Positions 24,111 to 35,879 of a stretch of 64,000 bases of DNA are shown here, in pieces. The DNA is taken from the NCBI RefSeq assembly GCF_024586455.1, contig NC_065923.1:2483501-2547500 (forward strand), in the 5' to 3' direction. The translations under genes were made by a program, and so were the position numbers. Every line of letters starts with the position of its first letter. The stretch's first letter is position 1. The notes beneath the pieces were generated by a model. That model was given only the letters and a program-made list of their open reading frames with translations, had not been told where the DNA came from and did not search any database. This DNA is from Bactrocera neohumeralis (taxonomy: Eukaryota; Arthropoda; Insecta; Diptera; Tephritidae).

Positions 24111-25029
24111 TGTGTCTGTGTGCAAGAAATGGATTGAAACGGGTCAATACTTCCACGAGCCCTCATATACCTAATATAAAGGTTTTCGAACTTCCGATTA
24201 ACTTTATTCCGCATATATCGACCAACATGTGAGCATGTTTTACTCATAACAGTGTATCTTTCTAAATCCATCGCTCGATTCGAGGCAAAAGTGTGACATT
24301 TAAGGAAGAAATGTTGAGATGAGATGAGTCTATCTCATTTTCTGCTGTTTCTTTACACATTTGGTTTGGTTGATGAATCACTTCCTGTTCGAATATAAGG
24401 TCATTTTATTATTAAACAGCTGAATTCTAGTTTGTGCAACTACTTTCGAGCTAAAAAATCATAATCCCAAAAGTGTTTGGAATCCCCCAGGAATGAAATT
24501 CTGCTTGTTGTACTGGCAGTATTTGTTGTGTTCTTAAAAAATGTAGAGGTGACAGATTCTGAGAAGAATACATATCCTTGACACTAGTATTTATATTTCT
24601 TTTACTGAACTCCAATATGTCAAGCAATAATTTTCTGGAAATATAAGGTTTGTCATAAAAAATTTACGAGGTGAATGTATGGGAAGTAAACCAAAACTGG
24701 AACATGGAGCTTTTTGGTTATTTCCAAAAACTTCATATATTAACTTGGATTGAATTGATATTGAGAAACTTTTCATTATTTCGTAAGGGAAATGTGTTGA
24801 AGGTTAGGTCGAACTAAAAATTATTTTAAGTGATACTCAGAGATCCGAAACGAACTTTTCAATCTTCGAGGTAGTGCGATAATATACTTAAGTTAAATTA
24901 AATTTATTAAAATGGTGTAAACTAATGAATATGTACATATACTTATAAAGGAAGAGTTGATAATACGAATAATTAAACAACAAAGTCTAGTGGAAATAAT
25001 AAATTAAGAGCATACATTTATTTTCATAG
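24111..25029. other. AT-rich non-coding DNA
   Basis: Nothing recognisable. The stretch just upstream of 25030 is AT-rich and ends in TTTATTTTCATAG, a possible splice acceptor. Confidence 0.4.
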
Positions 25030-25334
25030 GTCAGGTGACGCTTGCCCTCGTCAAATTGTGAAAATACAAAAACAAAGAAATTAAATAAGAAATTTTAAAT
25101 CGAAAATTGTGTACCGTAAATGTAAAGGTTTGGAATTAGAAAAAATAATAGCAGCAACGAGCAGAAGTTGTCACTTACACATCTATATATATTTATGTGT
25201 GCTTCGAATACTTTCAAATAAATAGTGCAAATCAGCAGAGCAACAACAACAAAAGTCACAGCACATGTGACACATTTGGAATTACTGTGACAAACAACAA
25301 AAATTGGATTAAAACAACATAACCGAAATAAAAG
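25030..25334 (+). other. Candidate non-coding exon (speculative)
   Basis: An acceptor-like TTTATTTTCATAG ends at 25029. A strong donor-like AAAG followed by GTATGT begins at 25335. The 305 bases between contain CAGCAACGAGCAGAAG and AGCAACAACAACAAAAG runs and have no long open frame. This would fit an internal 5' untranslated exon of a plus-strand gene whose start lies near 21.8 kb. Splice-like motifs occur by chance in AT-rich DNA, so this is only a hypothesis. Confidence 0.25.
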
Positions 25335-28300
25335 GTATGTACATTTATGTAAAAAATGAAGGAATGCAACTAAACTTTAGAAGCTTGGTATTTAAATACA
25401 TATAAATACGTGTTAGACATACACAGTAAGGTTTAGTAAGCATAAGTATAAGTAAGATACACGTGATGATGGTATTTTCCTGACAGCGGGACTCATTTCT
25501 TTGAAAAAGTACAAACAAACATATGCACTAAAGTTTAATTAGGTTGTCACTCTAAGAAGTTTCCATAGATCTTCATAGTTTTTTTTATTAAATTCACAAT
25601 ACATTGGTTTTCTCAAAGTAATGAATACTCGGCAAATTTTTACAGGGTGCGCCTTATATATTTTCTCTACCGTAGCGTAGGGATTATATTTACTTGCAAG
25701 TCAGAAAAAAGTGTTTTTGGTGAATTTTCTTTGAATAGTAATTTTATTTAATAGATAAATAAAAAAAAATGTTCTGTTACAGATGTTAATGCACTTTTAT
25801 AATTTGTGATTCATTAAGGTAAATTAGGATTACCTCCGATCTCCAGTAGGACCTCGAAAAAAAGTGTCTGGAGCACAAAAAATTTTGCTTAAAATTATCT
25901 CGAATCGAAAAACCAAAAAATTTAAGATTACCAGGGTTGCAAATAATAGGTTACAAATTTTTTTTTTTTTTTTTTTCAATCCCAAATTAAGAAAAAATTT
26001 AGTCCCGCATACCGGATTAAGAAAGAAAAAAATTTAATTCCACAAAAAGGATTTTAAATTTTAATCACAGCTAGAGCATTGAAAAAGAAATTTATACCAA
26101 TCATTGAATTAAGATTTAAGCAATTTTTCATTATAAACATTTTTTTCGAGTTTGTATACTTCTTTCAAACATCTTGGATAAAAAATTAGTACGGTATTAA
26201 ATATGAAAATCTATTTTTTAGAAATATCGTATATATGTATATTGATTAAAGATTCTTTTTAAGAACTAAATTTTTAATTTTTAAATCAAAGTTCTTGAAG
26301 GAAGGTCGTGTGAAAATTTCAAGCCAAATTGAAGAAATGTTTCTTTACATCTCTTAAAACAGGATTTCAATAGAACACATTTCGAGTTTTAAGAGCCGAT
26401 TACACTAAGAAAAATACTATATTTTCGAGGCCATTTTCCGGTCAACTTAAAGTTTTCTTAGGGTATTCCTAAAAATACATATGTATGTACATAAGATATA
26501 AGCAAACAAAAAATTTGAAATTCAATGCCCTTAAACGCTACTATTTGGTTAAAATTTTTAGATTTCCTGAGTCAACCGATTAGTTATTAAAAAAAGGTGA
26601 CATCCCCTATATAATTGAATATATAATGTTACAACATACTTATATTAAAGCGAAGCTAAAAAATTCAAAGTTTACCAAATATTGGGCACTGAACATGGGT
26701 TAGCTTTTAAATGTCACGGCGGAAAACTCTGCGACCTTCACATGCATTTATGTTTTGCTTAGCACGACAATTTATGGATAACAAATTGTGCAAATATCTT
26801 TATAAAAGAATTCCTAAATATGTTTATTTGATAAATAGTTGTAATGCAATCAGCTGCTAAACTGCTGTTTCTATGCACGTTTGTATATGTGTGTGTGTAG
26901 TTCCGCCACCGAATCATGCAACCTTAGCAGGCGCTACTGTGCAATCCGCATAGATATGCTGTTCTTATTGCTTTTGTTGTTGTGCGCTTATCGCTCCCAA
27001 GTATCTGCATAATAATTTAGTTTAGATTGAAATCTGGCGCTCAAGCGCACTTACCCAGCCTTTTTTCTGCTCTTTTGGTTCGTCTTCTCTGCTTCTAGTT
27101 GACTTTGTTGTAGGGTAGTATGAAGTTATTGTTGTTATTGTTATTTATTAACAAATATTTGCTTATCTAGTTTTGATTATTCTTTGTAGGCTTCTTTTTG
27201 ATTTCCGTCTCTAAGGTCTGCTTTGTAAATTACTAAGTTTTCTATTTTATATCTTTCGGCGTGTTTCTGCGCTTCACTGCTGCGGCGCAAGTTTATTGTG
27301 GCTTCGCGTAAGCTATTCATTTTTTCCTTATCAAATTAGCATATTTTATTTGCATTCTCAATTTGTTTAGTCGTTTAAACAAATGTATTTATGGGCATAG
27401 TTGAGTGCTTGTATGTATGTTTGCATGTAAGCTTTGCTTTGTATTGGCTTTTGTATAGGTTTTTGGAAAGAATGTCTACATACATATCTGCTTGATTTTG
27501 TCATTGCTGCACGAACAGGTTTTGCTGAACCAGGCCGTTGGCGAAGCTTGTGGAAAAATTGTAAGGGCATTTGTTTTGAGCGTTGACTAAAATTGTCGTA
27601 AAGAAAACTAATTAGGGCCATGGCATGTCGCTGATAAAAAATAGTCTACTTTCGTAATCAACTGTATTGGACTTCATAATTAATCACAAAGTGTATTATT
27701 ATGCAAAATGATTTGTGAGTTATTGTTTGCTTGGGAGAAATGAAGCGGGAGCATTTATTTATAATATTGAGAAATTTTCCTTAACGCATTGGTGTTATAT
27801 GCACACGAATCTTATTTTGTGCTAAAAAAAATTCACATACGTATATTAGAGTGTTTTTTTTTTAAACTATTAATTTTTTTCAATCCCATCATGAAATTTC
27901 CTTAGAAATACCTTAAAAAAATTCCCTATGAAAATTCCATACAGCCTTACTTAAAAAGCCGAATATCTCCAGAAGTATTAATGATAGCGACTTTGACCGC
28001 TTACCTTTATTGTAACAAATATGTAACATTTCCTACAAGTTTGTCATTTAAATTTTTTATATAGTTCTTGTCTTTTACGAGATATACACAAAAAAATGCA
28101 ATTTCGTGGAAAAATCAGGTTTAGAGCCCCGTCCTACCTCGCCGGTGTGAGTTTCGACTTTGTCGCAATAGGCACTTTTGTAGAGTGTTCAATTCTGAGG
28201 AATATGTGTCTAAAGTCAAAGCGATGCCATAAAATGCCTCTGAGCTATAGTAATTTAAAGAAAAAAAATCACGATTGACGTGTATTTTCAGTAGAAAATT

Positions 28301-28433
28301 TTTACATGCCTTAGTCCAGTCCTTCAAAAAAACACCCAAACGTACATATATGTATGTATGTGGTTTAACACATATTTTACAATATTTCACTTTCATTTGC
28401 CATAGTTGGCAACTCTACTCCAATATATATTTA
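25335..28433. other. AT-rich non-coding DNA with an old repeat and a T-tract
   Basis: No gene recognised. The 25740-25930 stretch shares short blocks with 720-1000 and may be the same old repeat. A poly-T run of about 19 bases is near 25959-25977. It is followed by a degenerate tandem (GATTAAGAAA..AATTTAATTCC-like units, 25980-26070). The 26.8-27.6 kb part is somewhat GC-richer and apparently unique. Confidence 0.4.
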
Positions 28434-29507
28434 CACTCTTGCAACCTGTTGCTACAGAGTATTATAGTTTTGTTTACCTAATGGTTGTACGATGATATCC
28501 AGTTGACTGTCTGTCTGTCCGTCCGTCCGTGCAAGCTGTAACTTAAGTAAAAATTGGTTTGTGGGTTCCTGAGTACAAAAAAAATCAAAGTTCGTAATCG
28601 AACCACTGCCACGCCCACAAATCGCCATTAACCGAAAACATATAAACACTGTAATTTGGCACAGGGGATTGCCGTGGCAAGGGGTACCTGTGGGTAAATT
28701 TTTTTGAAAAGTGAGCGTGACCACGTTCTCTTATATGTTTAATGTTCATACATATTTCCTAAACCTCCAACAACCAAATTTGCTAAGCTCGAATATTATA
28801 AGAGCCCCTACCGAAAACCTCTGTGAAAATGGATGAAATCGGAGAATAACCTCGCTCACTCCCCATGTAACGGTACAGTTCAAAACTAGTAAAAGCGCAA
28901 TAAATCCGTAATTAATCAAGCCAGAGACATTAAATTTTACCTTCGAGATGGTATGGGAGAGCTTTATGAGAGCCGGTGTGAAAATTGGACAATGGGCGTG
29001 GCACCACTCACTTTTTGGTGAAATCCCATATATCGAAACCCGACCAAACCGATTTCGACTAAATTTAGTACGTATAATTTTTCTAACATTCCTATGCTAC
29101 ATTGTGAAAATAGGCAAAGTCGGACCACAACCACGCCTACTTCCCACATAACACAATTTAAAATTAAATTTGATTATTTCACTTTCGAGTACACAAATCA
29201 AGAAGTAATTAATATGACGGAATACAAATTTGCAGTAATAATATCCTTAAGATAGGGCATCAGGGCATCAGGGCATCTTTTGAACAAAAATTGTCAAAAT
29301 CCAACAAAAACTGTTCCAAGACCTTAGGTACCGAATATTTGGACCCCAATATCTAAAGTTGACTTTCGACCGAATATATCGGTGAATGTGTGAAATTCCG
29401 ATCCTCTGGTTGACGTTTTGCACCTTAGGTTATTCACTGGTCTTGATTCTTGCAAGTTGCAAAGTATGTTCGGTTGCACCTGAACTAAGCCCTTTCTTAC
29501 TTGTTTT
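28434..29507 (-). mobile_element. DINE-1/HINE-like element, complete inverted copy
   Basis: Both ends are present in reverse. The left end, ACACTCTTGCAACCTGTTGC, carries the 3' stem-loop (GCAAC..GTTGC). The right end, AGCCCTTTCTTACTTGTTTT, is the inverse of the AAACAAGTAAG.AAGGGCT start seen at 12425 and 48209. The microsatellite is inverted (GTCTGTCTGTCCGTCCGTCC at 28509-28528), and next to it is the inverse of the GCACGGACGG block. The interior differs from the 12.4/48.2-kb pair, so this is a sister subfamily with the same architecture. It has no transposase-like ORF. Confidence 0.65.
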
Positions 29508-31889
29508 TAATAGCTTACTGATTTTAACATCCTAACTGCATATAACGTACATACGTATCCAGCTTATCGGCTTCTCTAACTTAAGCTAAATTATGGCTTT
29601 AGATGAAAAATAATCTGAGGCATTGGATCCCACTAAATTAAGAGTGGTGTCTTGATATTGAAAATGTTGTGGAAGAATATCACCACCGAGGTGTATTTGA
29701 AAATTGAAAGACATCTTTAATAACTCACTACAATTTTAAATATCAATATACTTCGTAAAATGGGAGCTAAGCGAATTTTCTACTTCTAAGCAACACACAG
29801 AAGCTCATCAATAGCTTCTTCCTTGAAAGAGTTATAGGTGATGGCAATCATTACCTAAGAATCCGTATTTCTTTCGAAAATTTGTCTTCATGCGTGTTTT
29901 TGAGTTCTCTTTCGGTGTCTGCAAAACCAACCAAAGCGAAATCTTACAATAAAATATAATTCTTGGCGCTATTAGCCAAATTTTACAAATTAATTTTCAC
30001 CTAATTGCCAAAAATTTGGTCTCAGACAAACAATTCGCATGAAAATATATGCTAATATATGTACATATCTATGTATGAAAGCCTACAAATAAATCATTAT
30101 GAAAAAACAGCGTTGGCTTATAGCTATTTTTAACAAATTTCAATATATTTTCTCACATATGTACATAATGTCGAAGGAATGTGGGAAACACTAAGCGCCT
30201 TCCTCTTCTCAGTCAGCTTGCCAACAACTCGCAGCCCATATGTCTAATATACAATATTCATGCATGTACATCTGTTTGAATGTAAGTGTGTTTCAAGAGC
30301 ATAACGTCAAAAGTGCTCACCGCGCATTGTTTTGCGTCACCGTCTCGCTGTCAGTTTTATAATTCGCTAGGTTCGTTCTTATACACATACATACGTACAT
30401 ATGTATATGGAATAAGTGCGCCAAGCACTGTGACCCGCTTATCAACGAAATTGGCGGCTTCAGCAACGCTGGCTGTGGCTCTAAGGTTTTGTAAAATGCT
30501 AAGTGATGAGTTACATCAAATGGCACATGCGGTTACTAACAATTAGTGGCGTTGCTTGCTTTGTTTTAGTTGCACGAACGGCAAGCATCCCAAAACACTC
30601 TCAGCCAAATCGCGCATAAGTGCGTATATTATACCGGTAAATACTTACATGCAGTCAAATATGTGCGCATGTGTGTGTGGCATGTTATTTATGCATGTAT
30701 GCCTGTGAATAATCCGATTTAAGTGCGCGCTGGAATGATGAATGACGGTTGTTTTGTGTTTGCCGACTTCAAGTAATTTATTTTATTTACAACTCATACA
30801 TAAATGTATGTGAGTGTGTGTGTTAACGTCGCTGTAATGCTCTAGATGGGCATGCTCCATTGTTTGATTCGCTATGGCTAGTAGATAAAATTGTGCGAGC
30901 CGCGGAAACCCCTTAACGGTGACGTATGAAAAGCGGAAGGAACGCTTGATAAGCGAAATTTATTGTTTACACTTTAAAACGCCCGATAAAATGAGCATAT
31001 CAAATGTATAAGTATGAGAAATATTACATAAATTGGATGAATATTGATTGTATATATGTATATGAATTGTACAAATGTATATATTGCTAACTTTTTACTA
31101 GGTTTCGGTATTATTAATCGCAAATATTGATGTGTAATATAATATTCTATTTTTTTGTTAACTGAATTATTTAATTAATAGGTACATTATTGCTGTAAAT
31201 ATAATAAAACATGTTAAGTTCAGCTGAATCGATGCTGTAATACCCTTCTCAGCTGCATTTCTTATAGATAGGTTAGGTTAACAGAAATTTGCTACTTCTT
31301 CCCTAACTCCCACAATAAATTGTCGAATGTAGGCCTTCTTTAAGCGCTATGTTAAATGTTTAAGAGGTTTGGCCAGTATACCTCCTAAACATTTAACATA
31401 ACAACTCAAGATGGCATCCCTATTCGACCAGTTCATCTAAATGTGCCATCAGTCGTATGTAAATTTCCCTTTCTCTGTCAGTTATCAAGTTCATACAACA
31501 AAGTTCATTTCAATTTTGTCTATATATGTGTAAAACTGATTAAATATAGCAAATTTTATGAAAAAATATTTATGGTGCCACTTTAATTAAGAAAAATTAT
31601 TTTGCGACCCACAAACAGTTATCAGCAGCTGTCAATTATTAATTTATATTGAAGTCATGAACTTGAGCTTACAATTAAGTGCGCTCGTCACATAGCTCTC
31701 ATACGTAAAGAGGTTACAAATGTATGTTTTTAGAATTCAATGAAAGTCCATAAATCGAAAATGTAATTGGATATTTTGCACGTATTCCATGTAAAGTGTA
31801 ACGTCATTTTGCGTTTCCCCCATACGCTGTGGCGATTTTCACGGCGCCGTTTAAAATTGTAATTGAAAACGTAATATGACAATTCATGT
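29508..31889. other. AT-rich non-coding DNA with microsatellites and a hairpin
   Basis: No gene called. CATA-type tracts are near 30055-30075 and 30383-30407. The 30.2-31.0 kb part is GC-richer and unique-looking. A strong inverted repeat is at 31349-31399 (separate entry). Confidence 0.4.
31349..31399. repeat. Short perfect-stem hairpin
   Basis: Two 19-base arms, 31349-31367 (ATGTTAAATGTTTAAGAGG) and 31381-31399 (CCTCCTAAACATTTAACAT), are complementary at 18 of 19 positions around a 13-base loop. The strand used is unknown. The size is at the short end for a microRNA precursor; it could equally be the core of a fold-back element. Confidence 0.7.
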
Positions 31890-32474
31890 TCGTCATTAAC
31901 ATTTATGTGGTCCCCTTCAAAGTAATTCCATTCAAGTAATTCAAAGTAAGCCACTCATATATAAAGCACTTGCTTATACCAAAGCTTCACGCAATCCTCA
32001 AAGCATTTTCCTGGGAACTTTTTATTATACTATACATACATACTCAGGGCTACTTGCTAGTTCTTTTAGCAAAGGGCTAAATTCGGTAAATGCGGCGGTT
32101 GAAGATCGATTTTTACATTTTTAACCAAAGCACACGCACTTCCGTCGGTATTCATATAGCCTGTCGACCTAGTTTTCAATGAACTCACTACGCCAATGAT
32201 AATTGGAGCAAGCCATACTTCCATTACCAACTCTAGTTGTAACTAAATCAGATCATCCTGGTCTCTGCTCACGGTCTTTTGATCGTTAATGAGAACTTTG
32301 GCAGCAAACTTCGTTGTAGAAAATATCATCCCAATGGAAATCCTTACAAACTGTCAACTGTTCTTACGATGATTCGCCAATTCTTCAATACAAATTTTTT
32401 CGCTTTCTTACGGAGTGAATGTACGAGTATATTGGTAGTCCAAAAAATCTTTTCGTATTTCTAATCAAACTTCA
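31890..32474 (-). pseudogene. Mariner-like transposase remnant
   Basis: Three blocks in order on the minus strand resemble a mariner transposase. Near 32260-32400 a segment reads IGMIFSTTKFAAKVLINDQK, like the LGM.R..AKFVP.LLT.DQK linker. Near 32080-32160 is a degenerate DGSACALVKNVKIDLQPPHL followed by PNLALC, at the place of the HDNA..H and PPYSPDLAPC blocks. Near 31900-32000 KCFEDCVKLWY and EWNYFEGDHINV match the C-terminal CFEDW.KRW and YFEGDKI blocks. All catalytic Asp residues are lost or doubtful. The weak middle block lowers the confidence. Confidence 0.45.
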
Positions 32475-33150
32475 ACTTTTTTTTTATTAATAATGAACTT
32501 TAAGGAACCAAGTATGAAATTAGAAATAATATTCCATCAGTGTAAAACATTTCTGAATGAATGAAAGACAAAGTCCGTTCTGTTGATCAGTTCTGGCCAT
32601 TTTTTTTTCGATCACTTGCTTCAATTTCATCAGTTGTTGACAGTAAAATATAGAATCAATCGTTTGACCAAGCTGGAGCAGCTGATAGTGGATGACTTCT
32701 TTCCTATTTCACCAAACACTCAGCATAACCTGTCGAGGCGTCAATCATGGCTTTGCTACCATTTGTTGAGCTTCACTACGCTTGGACCATAATTTTTTTC
32801 GCACATTGCTGTGTCAATTGATCCACTTTTCATCTTCTGTTACCATTCGCTTCAGAAATAGTTCGATTTCATTTCGTTTCAGCAAAGAGTCCCAGATGTT
32901 AATTCGGTCTATTAAATTTTTCACAGACAATTCATGTGGTACCCAAACATCGAGTTTCTTTTCGTAGGCAGCCTTTTGTAAATGGTTCATAACCGTTTGA
33001 TGATGAATGTTAAGTTCCTTGGCGGTGTCATGGCTGCTTATGTGATGGTCCTGCTCAATCTCTTCTATAATTTCAACGACTTTTTCAGCGATTGGTCGAC
33101 CAGAGCGAGGTGCAACTTTTACATCTAAATTTTCTTTTTTGACTACCCAA
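32475..33150 (-). pseudogene. Decayed mariner transposase, N-terminal half
   Basis: On the minus strand from about 33110: RSGRPIAEKVVEIIEEIEQD, HHISSHDTAKELNIHHQTVM and NHLQKAAYEKKLDVWVPHEL, then SVKNLIDRINIWDSLLKRNE and IELFLKRMVTEDEKWI. This is the two-helix-turn-helix DNA-binding region, the WVPHEL linker and the first catalytic Asp block of a Mos1/cecropia-type mariner (normally TGDEKWI). The Gly is replaced (TEDEKWI). After this only scraps remain and the second and third Asp blocks are absent or beyond recognition. The HTH-to-first-Asp part is notably continuous, so the copy may be younger than its 3' half suggests. Confidence 0.75.
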
Positions 33151-35728
33151 TATGTTATGCCATAAAAAACCCAAATTGTAAAAAAGTCGAGGAGGGAAAT
33201 AAAAAATACGAGTGGACATCGTTATATTTTGGGGCAAAAACACCAAATGTGTTTTGAGTAATGGCTTTCTGACATTTTTATGATATTTTCGAACAATATT
33301 CACTCTGTCATTCATGTTATGAGCCTTCATTCAAGAATTAAATATTTTAGTGCCATTGAACCAATTTGGTGGACAAATATACACCCTATAAAGGTCAAAA
33401 AAGGATATATCTATATACATACATAGTACTCAGCAGTCTTTTCCAACGGCCTTGAATATTTTGGCAGCATTCCTTCAAGAAAAACATTTCAAGTCACGGG
33501 CCATTTAATAGCCGTCTCTATGTTGTTGTCCACAAGTGATGTCTTGTTTACTGATATTTATTGAGAACGTGCAAAAAGATGGATGCAAAGTATTTAAATC
33601 ATTGTTGACAGGCAGTGCAACGCAAAAAAACCAAACAATGCGAAAACGCTCGTTCATGACAATGGAGAATGACGCCAGCTGCTAGTAGCCAGTAGCCAAG
33701 GGGACGGTGGCAATATGGAAAGTATCGCAAATACTCGATAATACTTGGATATTTTATATTTGCACTCTTTTTATTGTGCAAAGTTATTTATAATAAAAAA
33801 AATATTATATTTAAATAAAGAGTGCAACTTGTATTTGCTGAGCGCTCGCTCGCTCGCCTGTCTGAGGCAACACGGCTGGCAATGGCAATAAAATGACATT
33901 ATGCGCAGGAATTTATGTCATGTCCCTGGTGCGTCGCGAGTTGTCAACGATATATATTCATATTCATATGTGTATGCAAATATTATATTAAGTCGTATAT
34001 ACACATATTTTTATTTTTACAAGGAAGAGCTTCACTGTTCACACTGCACTCTTACTTCATATTTATGATGAAGACAAAGAAATGTAAGCTATTTATGAGG
34101 AATATGGCTCAAATGCTATGCAGATAGCGCGTAATAAGCTCTTTTCAATAGTATGAACAGTATTTAAAAAATATTAAAATCCATTAATAATGAGCTGACT
34201 CATGCACCTTATCAATATAGAAAAACATAATGTACAACAAATAATATTCTAAGGAGCCACTCATTCCAAAACAATATTTATTAGTTTTTCAACGAGGAAG
34301 TTTATTAGCCGTAAATATTTCGATGCGGTTTCTGCGGTTGCCGATTAGCAGTTTTTACGGGAATTTTCTTCGTGCAAAAGTGGTGATAATTCCTTTGTTG
34401 TGATTTGCGACCACAAAATGATGCCTTTGTTCATCATCATCACTCACATACAAAAGTATTAGTGACAAAGTTAAATGTCGCTATTGGCAAGCACACTTTA
34501 TTTATTAGAAATATTGTGAGTTTTTCTAAGGCTGAATATATCTACATATACATACATATATTATGCATATACATATTTATATAGGGGTAGTCATTAAATA
34601 TAGTAATCAAAGAATTTTTCAAATCAGATTCCACAATTTATTTCATCACGATTTAAAACCATTCAGGATTGCCAGAGCAGTGAAAATTTAAATATCTTTA
34701 ACTAACAGCAAGCTAGTGACTAAATTGTGTTGAGATCTCTATACTCACGAGGAGTGGAATACTAAAAATACATTTTTTAAGTAGTTTTAATACCAACTGT
34801 AGTTATATTGATAAAAGGGGCGAGGTTAGGGAAACATAATTACATATTTTTTAAGCTGTTTAAGAACAACTCTTCAATTCTTATAAAAAATAATTTTACA
34901 GATGGCTGATCTATCAAGATGGCGGGGGATGACACTTAAACTGCTATGTATTTGTATGTCAGTAATCGACAAAGAAGCTTGAATCTATCACGAATCTGCT
35001 TAGGCGCTTTGTTGTTGTTTTAAAGGTAAACTTTGCTGAGGTTCGCCCTCACTCGAGCTCACAAAACCTTCTACCATTTACTCTGAGCCAGAAGGAATTT
35101 GCGTCTGCACGGTTGTTTGTTATTGACCAACGCTAGTAGGCTTATTAGTCTTGTAGTTTCCTGCAATTCAACTGCGGCCGGGCACACAAACCAGTCTAAT
35201 CTTTTAATAATTCGATGCCAGAGATAAGAGTCAAGACATTACTGTTGGAGTGGATGGTGGCCTGAAGGAGGGTATCGAAGCAGCAGATCTACAACTACCT
35301 TTGAAAGACGCTGCAATAGCCATGAAGCCTAAAACAGGAGGTGAAGGATAGCTTCTGACAGTGCACTCCTCCACCAACCCTCAACGAAAGCTCCTTCCCT
35401 CCCATACCTCCTTCGAAGGTATTTAAGCATAAAAACGACAGCCGGGACTAGGCTCAGTGATGTGGTAATCCAAGTATTGTGAAACGAAATGCTGAGATTG
35501 GAGTTTGTCCGACTCTCGTCGTCTAAGTACTCAGCTTCTTTGAGTAGAAGCTTTGACGGTCATACACATAGCAAGAGATTGTAGTGCCCCACAAATATTG
35601 ATGCGTATTACCATACAAAAAATGTCGTAGAACACTATAAGCTTAACAAGGAAACTAAGGACTTTGAAATTTTTATCAGTTAATATCAGCGTCATCACTA
35701 ACACAAATCTGTTCTCAATATTTTTTAG
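33151..35728. other. Non-coding DNA, unidentified
   Basis: No gene recognised. The 33.1-33.4 kb part, ending in TATACACCCTATA, may be the flank of the mariner remnant. The 34.95-35.6 kb part is GC-richer with mixed composition (possible old retroelement), but no domain was identified. CATA tracts are near 34545-34575. Confidence 0.35.
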
Positions 35729-35879
35729 TTGCTGCGATTATAATTCGGGCATGAGAGGGTTAAGTTTAACTGGACAACTTAACTCTAGAAAAGTTATATT
35801 AGCCATATATTTGTTAATAATATGGACGGTGCCGGTGGATAGTTGGAATAAAGTTGGTATCGAATTTTTATGGAAATAA
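35729..35879 (+). CDS. Candidate first coding exon with signal peptide (speculative)
   Basis: An acceptor-like TCAATATTTTTTAG ends at 35728. The ATG at 35751 opens a 42-codon frame. Its product starts MRGLSLTGQLNSRK, continues with the hydrophobic run VILAIYLLIIWTV and then PVDSW, and stops at 35879. Basic residues, a 13-residue hydrophobic core and a small-residue region look like a secretion signal. A possible donor (GTTG|GTATCG, near 35857) would end a coding exon before the stop. No family was recognised. Short hydrophobic frames occur by chance in AT-rich DNA, and no neighbouring exon was identified, so confidence is low. Confidence 0.2.

Noticed and set aside
35050..35600. Mixed-composition stretch as a possible retroelement
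   Set aside because: No reverse transcriptase, RNase H, gag or integrase motif could be read in any frame.
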